14,482 nucleotides of DNA from JAVBOD01 sp031551045 (GTDB lineage Bacteria > Bacteroidota > Bacteroidia > Bacteroidales > UBA932). The stretch lies in the NCBI GenBank assembly GCA_031551045.1, contig JAVBOD010000106.1:1-14482 (forward strand), in the 5' to 3' direction. Below the pieces are notes generated by a model. The model did no database searches. It saw only the letters and a list, made by a program, of their open reading frames with translations, and had not been told where the DNA came from. Of the stretch, positions 1 through 4,963 are shown in pieces. The translations under genes and the position numbers were made by a program. Within the stretch, counting starts at the first letter, position 1; each line of letters begins with the position of its first letter.

Positions 1-4
1 TTTG

Positions 5-78
5 CGGTCTGGACGAGACTCGAACTCGCGACCCCGTGCGTGACAGGCACGTATTCTAACCAACTGAACTACCAGACC
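5..78 (-). tRNA. tRNA-Asp (anticodon GTC)
   Basis: Read on the minus strand, the sequence folds as a complete 74-nt cloverleaf. The acceptor stem GGTCTGG/CCAGACC closes perfectly and is followed by discriminator G. The anticodon loop CTGTCAC gives anticodon GTC, and the T-loop is TTCGAGT. The CCA end is not encoded (the stem is followed by GCAAA). It lies downstream of fabD on the same strand and has its own promoter, so it need not depend on fabD readthrough. Confidence 0.97.
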
Positions 79-96
79 GTGGTTATTTTGGGAGTG

Positions 97-126
97 CAAA
101 GATAGTGCTTTTTTTAAAACTTACAA
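97..126 (-). promoter_or_regulatory. Promoter of tRNA-Asp
   Basis: On the minus strand there is TATCTTTG (97-104), an exact match to the Bacteroidota -7 consensus TAnnTTTG. A TTG (124-126) lies 19 nt further upstream, as expected for the -33 element. The -7 box lies 18 nt before the first tRNA nucleotide. A 10-bp inverted repeat (85-94 and 133-142, ATTTTGGGAG and its complement) brackets this promoter. In fabD readthrough RNA it could form a hairpin. Confidence 0.75.
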
Positions 127-153
127 TACCCGCTCCCAAAATTTTATCAAAAA

Positions 154-1035
154 CTACAAACTTTGCTGACCTTCAGTGGTTATATCGTGTGCAATTTTTC
201 TCACCAACCCTTGTAAAACATTACCGGGGCCTAATTCAACGAACAGCTTAGCGCCATCGGCTACCATGTTTTGCACGGTTTGTGTCCAACGCACCGGAGC
301 CGTCAATTGCGCTATCAGGTTTTTCTTGATTTCGGCAGGGTCAGTATAAGGTTTTGCATCCACATTCTGATATATCGGACATACCGGTTTCGTGATATTG
401 GTTACTTGAATAGCAGCCTCTAACTCCTGACGGGCAGGTTCCATTAACGGAGAATGGAATGCTCCGCCTACCGGTAGAATCAAAGCACGTTTAGCTCCCG
501 CTGCTTTCATTTTTTCACAAGCAGCTTCCACGGCAGCAATGGATCCGGAAATCACTAATTGCCCCGGGCAGTTATAGTTGGCAGGAACCACTATTCCATC
601 GATTTCGGCACAAATCTGCTCTACTTTCAAATCGTCTAAACCTAATACGGCAGCCATGGTCGAAGGTTCTTTCTCGCAGGCTTTTTGCATCGCCATAGCA
701 CGGGCGGCAACCAAACGCAAACCGTCTTCAAAATTCATAGCTCCGGCAGCGACCAAAGCCGAGAACTCACCTAATGAGTGTCCTGCTACCATTTGCGGTT
801 TAAAATTATCCAACGATTTCGCCAAGATTACCGAATGTAAGAAAATGGCCGGTTGTGTTACTTTCGTTTGTTTCAAATCGGCATCGGTGCCGGAAAACAT
901 CAAATCGGTAATACGGAAGCCAAGGATTTCGTTGGCTTGTTCAAACATGTCTTTCGCTTGTTGTACATTGTCGTACAGGTCTTTGCCCATACCCACATAC
1001 TGTGCCCCTTGTCCGGGGAATACATACGCTTTCAT
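154..1035 (-). CDS. fabD: Malonyl CoA-acyl carrier protein transacylase
   Basis: FabD transfers the malonyl group from malonyl-CoA to acyl carrier protein, giving the elongation substrate of type II fatty acid synthesis in the cytoplasm. The protein has the full family architecture: N-terminal FPGQGAQ, the nucleophile elbow GHSLGEFSA (Ser about residue 87), the conserved Arg in AARAMAMQ, the catalytic His in GGAFHSP (about 194), and C-terminal ELGPGNVLQGL. An in-frame ATG at 1047 would add MKRK. I prefer the ATG at 1035 because the family begins MKAYVFPGQGAQ and because a start at 1047 would leave only about 10 nt after the likely transcription start. The length of 293 aa is normal. It is transcribed away from the tRNA-Arg locus. 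No other fab genes are adjacent. Confidence 0.95.
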   Translation of the reverse strand: MKAYVFPGQGAQYVGMGKDLYDNVQQAKDMFEQANEILGFRITDLMFSGTDADLKQTKVTQPAIFLHSVILAKSLDNFKPQMVAGHSLGEFSALVAAGAMNFEDGLRLVAARAMAMQKACEKEPSTMAAVLGLDDLKVEQICAEIDGIVVPANYNCPGQLVISGSIAAVEAACEKMKAAGAKRALILPVGGAFHSPLMEPARQELEAAIQVTNITKPVCPIYQNVDAKPYTDPAEIKKNLIAQLTAPVRWTQTVQNMVADGAKLFVELGPGNVLQGLVRKIAHDITTEGQQSL

Positions 1036-1062
1036 TTTTCTTTTCAATTTTTAAAAGGAATG

Positions 1063-1070
1063 CAAAGATA
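1063..1070 (-). promoter_or_regulatory. -7 promoter element of fabD
   Basis: TATCTTTG on the minus strand matches the Bacteroidota TAnnTTTG consensus and lies 27 nt upstream of the preferred fabD ATG. No clear TTG -33 box is seen at the usual distance. It is back to back with the plus-strand -7 box at 1099-1106, so fabD and the tRNA-Arg locus are divergently transcribed from a stretch of about 90 bp. Confidence 0.7.
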
Positions 1071-1098
1071 ATCTTTTTTATTGAGAAAAAATTTTTCG

Positions 1099-1106
1099 TA
1101 CCTTTG
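1099..1106 (+). promoter_or_regulatory. -7 promoter element of the tRNA-Arg / GIY-YIG transcript
   Basis: TACCTTTG matches the TAnnTTTG consensus and ends 18 nt before the first nucleotide of the 5' tRNA-Arg fragment (1125), the same spacing as the promoter of tRNA-Asp in this window. It is presumably the original tRNA-Arg promoter. No other clear promoter lies between it and the complete tRNA at 1445, so the nuclease gene and the intact tRNA probably share one transcript. Confidence 0.7.
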
Positions 1107-1124
1107 TAGCTTCGTTCTTAAAAA

Positions 1125-1202
1125 GGCCCCGTAGTTCAGCTGTATACCCGCCTGAACGAATGCGTTCATTCGGGCAGGGAACGTCAGATTCCGGTTCTGA
1201 AA
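1125..1202 (+). pseudogene. 5' fragment of tRNA-Arg(CCG), interrupted by a palindrome
   Basis: 1125-1146 plus 1179-1202 are identical to nucleotides 1-46 of the complete tRNA-Arg at 1445. They cover the acceptor 5' strand, D-arm, anticodon arm with CCG, and the first variable-loop bases. The match starts exactly at tRNA nucleotide 1 and stops at nucleotide 46. After that the sequence passes into the leader of the GIY-YIG gene, so the T-arm and 3' acceptor strand are missing. A 32-nt palindrome separates nucleotides 21 and 22, at the end of the D-loop. This copy cannot yield a tRNA. Its anticodon stem-loop (1184-1200) ends 6 nt before the nuclease ATG and may affect initiation. Confidence 0.93.
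1147..1178. repeat. 32-nt dispersed palindrome inside the tRNA-Arg 5' fragment
   Basis: An imperfect inverted repeat with arms CCTGAACGAATG and CATTCGGGCAGG around a CGTT loop. It is absent from the otherwise identical region of the complete tRNA at 1445. A second copy in opposite orientation lies at 10657-10688, differing at three positions. The presence in one tRNA copy only, plus the second genomic copy, indicates a mobile REP-like palindrome that inserted after the tRNA duplication. No target-site duplication is visible here. Confidence 0.85.
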
Positions 1203-1490
1203 CATTATGTACTATGTATATCTCATAAAAAGCACTACCTTTGCACGCTTTTACACAGGAATGACAGAGGATGTAGAAAAGCGATTAAGGGAGCATAATG
1301 CGGGACGAACGAAATCAACAAAAGCCTATGTTCCTTACGAGTTGATTTATGTTGAAGAAGTCAGGACAAGAGAAGAAGCAAGAAAAAGAGAAAAATATCT
1401 AAAATCGTCGGCGGGACGGCGGTTTTTAGAAAAACAAAATATCCGGCCCCGTAGTTCAGCTGTATAGAACGTCAGATTCCGGTTCTGAAA
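1203..1490 (+). mobile_element. Putative GIY-YIG element inserted in tRNA-Arg
   Basis: The span from the end of the 5' tRNA fragment to the end of the duplicated tRNA part (288 bp) can be removed on paper. If the palindrome is removed too, a normal promoter-tRNA-terminator unit results. The element would therefore consist of a short leader, one GIY-YIG gene and a replacement copy of tRNA nucleotides 1-46, so insertion leaves the tRNA function intact. The junctions are exact. Mobility itself is inferred: no excision product or empty site can be seen in this window. An alternative is a non-mobile tandem duplication that later captured the gene. Confidence 0.65.
1207..1467 (+). CDS. Small GIY-YIG nuclease, C-terminus encoded by tRNA-Arg
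   Basis: An 86-aa protein consisting of a single GIY-YIG (UvrC N-terminal/URI-like) domain of the small stand-alone type (UPF0213/YhbQ-like). Visible motifs are the GIY/YIG-equivalent strands YYVYLIKS (2-9) and FYTGMT (15-20), the helix DVEKRLREHNAGRT with the catalytic Arg (26 or 28), and EARKREKYLKS with the likely metal-binding Glu62. The family cuts DNA, but the substrate of this member is unknown. Residues 80-86 (RPRSSAV) and the TAG stop are read from the first 23 nt of the complete tRNA-Arg. The ATG lies 4 nt after the 5' tRNA fragment with no purine-rich ribosome binding site, which is usual in this phylum. Expression is likely from the tRNA promoter at 1099. Confidence 0.9.
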   Translation: MYYVYLIKSTTFARFYTGMTEDVEKRLREHNAGRTKSTKAYVPYELIYVEEVRTREEARKREKYLKSSAGRRFLEKQNIRPRSSAV

Positions 1491-1518
1491 GTCGGGGGTT
1501 AGAATCCCTCCGGGGTCA
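1445..1518 (+). tRNA. tRNA-Arg (anticodon CCG)
   Basis: A complete 74-nt cloverleaf: acceptor GGCCCCG/CGGGGTC with one G-T pair, D-stem GTTC/GAAC, anticodon stem TCAGA/TCTGA with loop TTCCGGT (anticodon CCG, reads CGG), 5-nt variable loop, T-stem GGGGG/CCCTC with one G-T pair, and discriminator A. CCA is not encoded. G15-C48 and G18-T55 are normal. Position 19 is T instead of G and position 56 is A instead of C (T-loop TTAGAAT), so the normally near-invariant G19-C56 tertiary pair is replaced by a possible U19-A56 pair. Its first 23 nt are also coding sequence and stop codon of the GIY-YIG gene. Confidence 0.93.
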
Positions 1519-1527
1519 CTTTTCACG

Positions 1528-1562
1528 AATAAAGGCATTGAAATTCAATGCCTTTATTTTTT
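1528..1562 (+). terminator. Rho-independent terminator after tRNA-Arg
   Basis: A perfect 15-bp inverted repeat (1528-1542 and 1544-1558, core AAAGGCATTGAA) is followed by a T-rich run ending at 1562. It begins 10 nt after the tRNA 3' end and probably ends the shared GIY-YIG/tRNA-Arg transcript. Confidence 0.88.
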
Positions 1563-1572
1563 GAGGTCAGAA

Positions 1573-2132
1573 TTAGAGCAGATTTTTAGCGAAGTATGAG
1601 TGATTTGACATCTCAATGGTATCTTCAACACATTTCCCATAATCAGAGATACGCAGTCCGATACGGCATCCTATAATGAATAAGTCGCGCGCACGGTCTA
1701 ATCGTTCAGGAAGTTCCATTTCATACAGCTTTTGAATCTCATGCTCATCAAGTGTAACGTGTTTTATTTTTTCTTCCGGCGCGCGAAATTCAACGCTTTT
1801 GTAAATTTTATTATCGTGTTGTTTTTTTATGGCGCCAATTTCAAGGAATCTTTTTCATCGTTTTACCTCCCCTACTATGCTGTTTCAGCAAGCGGATAAT
1901 CACGCAAGAAATCAATGTATTTCTCGTAAAAATTAAGGTCTATATCATCAAAAGTAAGCTCTCGTTTATATATCTTAATGAAAATTCTTTGAGGCGTTCA
2001 AAACACTTATTATATCGGATGTGAAGGTAGCATTTTTTTCTGTTTCCCTTCTTTTATATTCCACTCTTCTTTTATTTTTATATCATCGAGTACTTTCTCA
2101 CGGGAGGTAAGTACGCCGGTAGCTTGTGGCAT
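1573..2132 (-). pseudogene. Degraded tyrosine recombinase (integrase) remnant
   Basis: Pieces of one integrase lie in order in different minus-strand frames. 2132 to about 2012 includes EEWNIKEGKQKK and HP, as in the N-terminal arm domain. About 2017-1981 reads RYNKCFERLKEF. 1976-1875 reads KIYKRELTFDDIDLNFYEKY then IDFLRDYPLAETA and a stop, the SAM-like core-binding domain. 1854-1573 includes HVTLDEHEIQKLYE and DLFIIGCRIGLRISDYGK, the start of the catalytic domain with its first Arg. The later catalytic motifs (HxxR and the Tyr) are missing. Several frameshifts, internal stops and at least one deletion make it inactive. Its 3' end points at tRNA-Arg, fitting the remnant of an element integrated at the tRNA 3' side. 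2133-2257, up to the next gene, holds nothing I recognise. Confidence 0.82.
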
Positions 2133-2257
2133 ACTCGGAGTTACATAGAGAACGGTTTACAACTATGTGAAGTCCTGTAAAATCACGCCGGTTAATCCAG
2201 GAAGCGGAAAATATAGGTTTAAACTATGCGAAATTTTAAACATATACAAATAGATCC

Positions 2258-2665
2258 TTACGCTGCTTTGTCTTTAAAGATGCGGGCTTTGTCAAGATAA
2301 CATCCTGCGAGCCGCTGTTTGTCGGTATGCTTACGGTAGTAATCTATGGAGAAGTCAATCCGGTTAATATCAACGGAATCTTTAGGCCCTTTACCGTCGC
2401 GTATCCGCAAGTACAGGTAACCGAACAATGCTTTTTCCACATCGTTCATCCGGGCTTCATCTTCCTGCATGTCGTTCAGGATATGGAAAGCCGAATCGGG
2501 TTTCGTTTTTATCAACCGTTCCGCTTCCTGCAACGGCTTGTTTACCGAAGGAGTGCACGCGTGAAGGCATAAAAAGACAACACAGAATACACCAAATGAG
2601 AGGTATTTGATGCGGTTATTGTTGCATAGCGTTTGTTTATCTCTCCGTACAACGATTTGCCTCAT
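2258..2665 (-). CDS. Truncated TPR-type lipoprotein, probable gene remnant
   Basis: A 135-aa product with a hydrophobic signal segment (about residues 21-36) and a lipobox-like LHAC (Cys37), then a helical region: PLQEAERLIKTKPDSAFHIL, DYYRKHTDKQRLAGCYLDKA. This resembles the N-terminal tetratricopeptide start of large Bacteroidota lipoproteins, which carry repeated TPRs and often a transmembrane helix and a regulator domain, usually several hundred residues. Here the reading frame stops after the first one or two repeats, next to the integrase debris, so the gene was probably cut during loss or gain of the neighbouring element. The N-terminal 20 residues before the hydrophobic stretch are long for a signal peptide, so the start is uncertain. 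Whether the short lipoprotein is still made is unknown. Confidence 0.6.
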   Translation of the reverse strand: MRQIVVRRDKQTLCNNNRIKYLSFGVFCVVFLCLHACTPSVNKPLQEAERLIKTKPDSAFHILNDMQEDEARMNDVEKALFGYLYLRIRDGKGPKDSVDINRIDFSIDYYRKHTDKQRLAGCYLDKARIFKDKAA

Positions 2666-2750
2666 AGTAATTCCATTCTTCCTTCGTATTGTTGCCTTGA
2701 TGTATTTTGATTCAACCTGCTATTGTCGAATAAAACAATATTTTTATTTA

Positions 2751-2758
2751 CAAAGGTA
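2751..2758 (-). promoter_or_regulatory. -7 promoter element upstream of the truncated lipoprotein
   Basis: TACCTTTG on the minus strand matches TAnnTTTG and would give a leader of about 80 nt before the ATG at 2665. No TTG -33 box is seen at the usual distance. It is divergent from the radical SAM promoter at 2800-2807. Confidence 0.55.
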
Positions 2759-2799
2759 CAAAATAGATTGGAGAAGATTTTCAGACGAGTAATATTTCG

Positions 2800-2807
2800 T
2801 AATTTTG
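2800..2807 (+). promoter_or_regulatory. -7 promoter element of the radical SAM gene
   Basis: TAATTTTG matches TAnnTTTG. Its last base is only 14 nt before the ATG at 2822, so the transcript should have a leader of only about 5-10 nt. It lies inside the N-terminal extension that a start at 2723 would give, which supports the downstream start. Confidence 0.6.
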
Positions 2808-2821
2808 TCAAAATTTTATGC

Positions 2822-4486
2822 ATGAAAACGCTGTTAACCACGCTCAATGCGAAATATATTCACACTTCGCTGGCATTGCGGTGGCTATATGTGGCCAACA
2901 AAAGCGCGTTTGATATCCGATTCAAAGAATACACCATAAAAGAAGCTGTCGAAACGATTGCCGACGACCTGCTGTCGTTGGGCTGCGATTGTATCGGCTT
3001 GGGCGTTTATATTTGGAATGTAGAAAAAACGAAGGAGCTAATCCGCTGTTTGCGGCAGCGGAAACCGGATATTATCCTGATATTGGGCGGCCCTGAGGTG
3101 AGTTACGAACCGGCTTATTTTCTGGAAACGTTACCGGTAGATTATGTGATAAGCGGCGAAGGAGAATTTGTGTTGGGCGAGTTGTTGCATACGTTGGAAA
3201 ATAACGAAAACGCGTCCATTCCGGGAGTATCTTCGCAACATGCAATAAGTAACGAAATTGCACGTGCCGATTTACAACGGCTGGCCGGATTACCGTCGCC
3301 CTATCAATTGCCGGAAGACACGGAAAACTTTGCGCATCGCATACTATATTTCGAAACTTCGCGCGGATGCCCTTACCGGTGCTCGTATTGCCTGTCATCG
3401 CTGGAAAAAGGCGTGCGTTATTTTCCGGAAAAGCATGTAAAAGAAAATTTATCCTATTTGATAGAAAACGGCGCCCAGAAACTTAAATTTTTGGACCGCA
3501 CATTCAATTTGAATTGGCTAAAAACACGCGGCACATTTGATTTTTTAATCGAAAATTACAGGAATGACTTAAGTTGCCAATTCGAAATCTATGCCGATTT
3601 GCTGACCGATGAAGCCATCGATTACCTGAATAAACGTTTGCCCGAACATTTTTTTCGTTTTGAAATCGGCATACAATCCACCTTCGAGCCCAGTAACAAC
3701 GCCGTGAATCGCAAGCAGGATTTTGCATTGGTTTCTCACAACATAAACAAGTTGATGCACGGGGGGAACATAGATTTGCATCTCGATTTAATAGCGGGTT
3801 TACCGTGCGAAACTTACGAACGCTTTGCGCAATCGGTCAACGAGGTGTTTGCATTCCGCGCCAAGGAATTTCAGTTGGGATTCTTGAAAATGTTGCGGGG
3901 CACCCAGCTCCGGAAAGACGCACTCAACTACGGCTATGTTTACCACGAGCAAGCGCCTTACGAAGTGATCTCGAACGAATACCTGTCGGCCGCTGACATG
4001 GCGAAAATACGCCAAGTGGAACACGCTATTGACCTCTATTGGAACAAAGGACGCTTTACGGAAACGTTGAACATTGTTTTCGATACGCTCTATCCCAACC
4101 GCTATTTTGAATTTTTCTTGGAGTTAGCTGAATTTTCGGAAACGCGCGCTCCAAAAACCGTTTCGTTGGAAGAAACCTACGTTTGCCTTCATCTGTTTTT
4201 ATTGCACAAAGGAATGAATTTATTGGACACCTTGCGTAACGAGTATTATGCAAACTTCTCTATTCGCCCTACCACCGCTTTTTGGGACGACAAACTCGAC
4301 AAAAAAGAACGAAAAAGTTTATTGCTGCACATTAGCGCCGACAACGATTTTCTACAGCAACACCGACTTTCTGCTTATGCCATCAAAAAACAAACGACTA
4401 TCGACCAACTATCCGAAACGGAATATCTGTTGACTGTTTTTCTACCGAAAGGACGGAGGCAAGTGGTGTATAGAAAAACTGAATAA
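2822..4486 (+). CDS. B12-binding domain radical SAM protein (DUF4080 type)
   Basis: A 554-aa cytoplasmic protein. Residues about 1-135 form a cobalamin-binding-like Rossmann domain (MKTLLTTLNAKYIHTSLA at the start, GLGVYIWN, then LGGPEVSYEP and SGEGE). Residues about 175-400 form the radical SAM barrel with the cluster motif CPYRCSYC (Cys183, 187, 190). The C-terminal part resembles the DUF4080 region that accompanies this subfamily. Members bind a 4Fe-4S cluster and S-adenosylmethionine, but the reaction of this subfamily is, to my knowledge, not established. I chose the start at 2822 rather than the upstream in-frame ATG at 2723 because the family begins MKxLLTTLNxKYIH and because a promoter lies in between. 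It is monocistronic, followed by a repeat-filled gap. Confidence 0.88.
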   Translation: MKTLLTTLNAKYIHTSLALRWLYVANKSAFDIRFKEYTIKEAVETIADDLLSLGCDCIGLGVYIWNVEKTKELIRCLRQRKPDIILILGGPEVSYEPAYFLETLPVDYVISGEGEFVLGELLHTLENNENASIPGVSSQHAISNEIARADLQRLAGLPSPYQLPEDTENFAHRILYFETSRGCPYRCSYCLSSLEKGVRYFPEKHVKENLSYLIENGAQKLKFLDRTFNLNWLKTRGTFDFLIENYRNDLSCQFEIYADLLTDEAIDYLNKRLPEHFFRFEIGIQSTFEPSNNAVNRKQDFALVSHNINKLMHGGNIDLHLDLIAGLPCETYERFAQSVNEVFAFRAKEFQLGFLKMLRGTQLRKDALNYGYVYHEQAPYEVISNEYLSAADMAKIRQVEHAIDLYWNKGRFTETLNIVFDTLYPNRYFEFFLELAEFSETRAPKTVSLEETYVCLHLFLLHKGMNLLDTLRNEYYANFSIRPTTAFWDDKLDKKERKSLLLHISADNDFLQQHRLSAYAIKKQTTIDQLSETEYLLTVFLPKGRRQVVYRKTE

Positions 4487-4489
4487 ACT

Positions 4490-4659
4490 CTCCCATAGGG
4501 AGAAGATATTGATAGAAAAATGTTATACACGTTTTTCACAGTCCCGTAGGGACGATATTATTACATCCCTGACGGAATTTATATTTCCGGGATATTTTAT
4601 TTTCTACCGATATTCAACCTCTACGAGGCTTTTCGTTGAGCGGTATTTGCAATGCCGCT
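4490..4659. repeat. Cluster of short hairpins after the radical SAM gene
   Basis: Five small palindromes follow each other: CTCCC-ATA-GGGAG (4490-4502), GTCCC-GTA-GGGAC (4541-4553), ATCCC...GGGAT (4565-4593), CCTC-TAC-GAGG (4618-4628) and AGCGG...CCGCT (4639-4659). Shared pieces such as GATATT recur next to them (4505, 4554, 4609). The pattern resembles degenerate dispersed repeat tracts of Bacteroidota intergenic regions. No convincing gene is present. A 63-codon open frame over it (4509-4700) follows the repeat pattern and looks spurious. The first hairpin, 4 bp past the stop codon, could help end the upstream transcript, but no T-run follows it. Confidence 0.6.
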
Positions 4660-4728
4660 TGGAATATTGTAGGGCTTGCAACTCTGCAACTGATGTTTAA
4701 TAACAACGTGAATTATAAAACACTTCAA

Positions 4729-4872
4729 TTGCCGTCTGCTTTAGCTGACGGGATTAGTAAATACCGCTTGTAAAACAGCGCGCAGGTACAGTCTTTCCTT
4801 CATGGAGAATTGCATCCCTGCGTGCAATGTAGCAAGCTATCCTTTTACTCCGTCAGCTAAAGCAGACGGCAA
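4729..4872. repeat. 144-bp MITE-like / paired-REP element with perfect 23-bp inverted ends
   Basis: The ends at 4729-4751 and 4850-4872 are exact reverse complements over 23 bp (TTGCCGTCTGC at the left end). Each end is itself an imperfect palindrome. Further complementary blocks are nested inside: GCTTG 4766-4770 with CAAGC 4833-4837, and GCGCGCAGG 4778-4786 with CCTGCGTGC 4817-4825 (one mismatch). The whole unit could therefore fold into one long hairpin. A related solo palindrome lies at 9076-9101, sharing the 17 bp TTCAATTGCCGTCTGCT. No transposase is encoded inside, so it would be mobilised in trans. Confidence 0.8.
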
Positions 4873-4887
4873 CAACTGATTTATTCA

Positions 4888-4922
4888 TTTCAGCCTTTTT
4901 TCAGTTTTTGTCCGTATCTTTG
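4888..4922 (+). promoter_or_regulatory. Promoter and putative operator of the response regulator gene
   Basis: TATCTTTG (4915-4922) is a TAnnTTTG -7 box. Upstream are two direct copies of TTTCAG (4888-4893 and 4899-4904) with starts 11 bp apart, one helical turn, as expected for tandem OmpR-type winged-helix binding. There is no TTG at the -33 position, consistent with an activator-dependent promoter. The same arrangement, with identical spacings, precedes the PepSY-like gene at 6919. Binding by the regulator encoded just downstream (autoregulation) is inferred. Confidence 0.6.
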
Positions 4923-4934
4923 AAAAAATTCAGT

Positions 4935-4955
4935 CCCCTTTAGGGGATTAAGGGG
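4935..4955 (+). promoter_or_regulatory. C4/G4 hairpin in the response regulator leader
   Basis: CCCC (4935-4938) can pair either with GGGG at 4943-4946 (loop TTTA) or with GGGG at 4952-4955. The second G block ends 8 nt before the ATG at 4964. The two mutually exclusive pairings sit where they could change access to the start codon. It may equally be a dispersed-repeat remnant, because C4TTTAG4-like tracts are common in Bacteroidota spacers. Confidence 0.4.
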
Positions 4956-4963
4956 TAAAGAAA

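Noticed and set aside
1347..1538. 63-codon minus-strand frame across the nuclease gene and tRNA-Arg
   Set aside because: It lies opposite a recognisable GIY-YIG gene and a tRNA, and contains no recognisable motif.
2723..2821. 33-residue N-terminal extension of the radical SAM protein
   Set aside because: The extension contains the likely promoter and is not part of the family start, which begins MKTLLTTLNAKYIH.
4509..4700. 63-codon open frame in the hairpin cluster, reading SRRDDI
   Set aside because: It follows the short palindromes of the cluster, has no domain or start signal, and such frames arise wherever GGGACGATATT-type repeats occur.
4729..4872. CRISPR array or insertion sequence
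   Set aside because: There are only two inverted copies with one unique core, no regularly spaced direct repeats, and no transposase or cas gene in the window.
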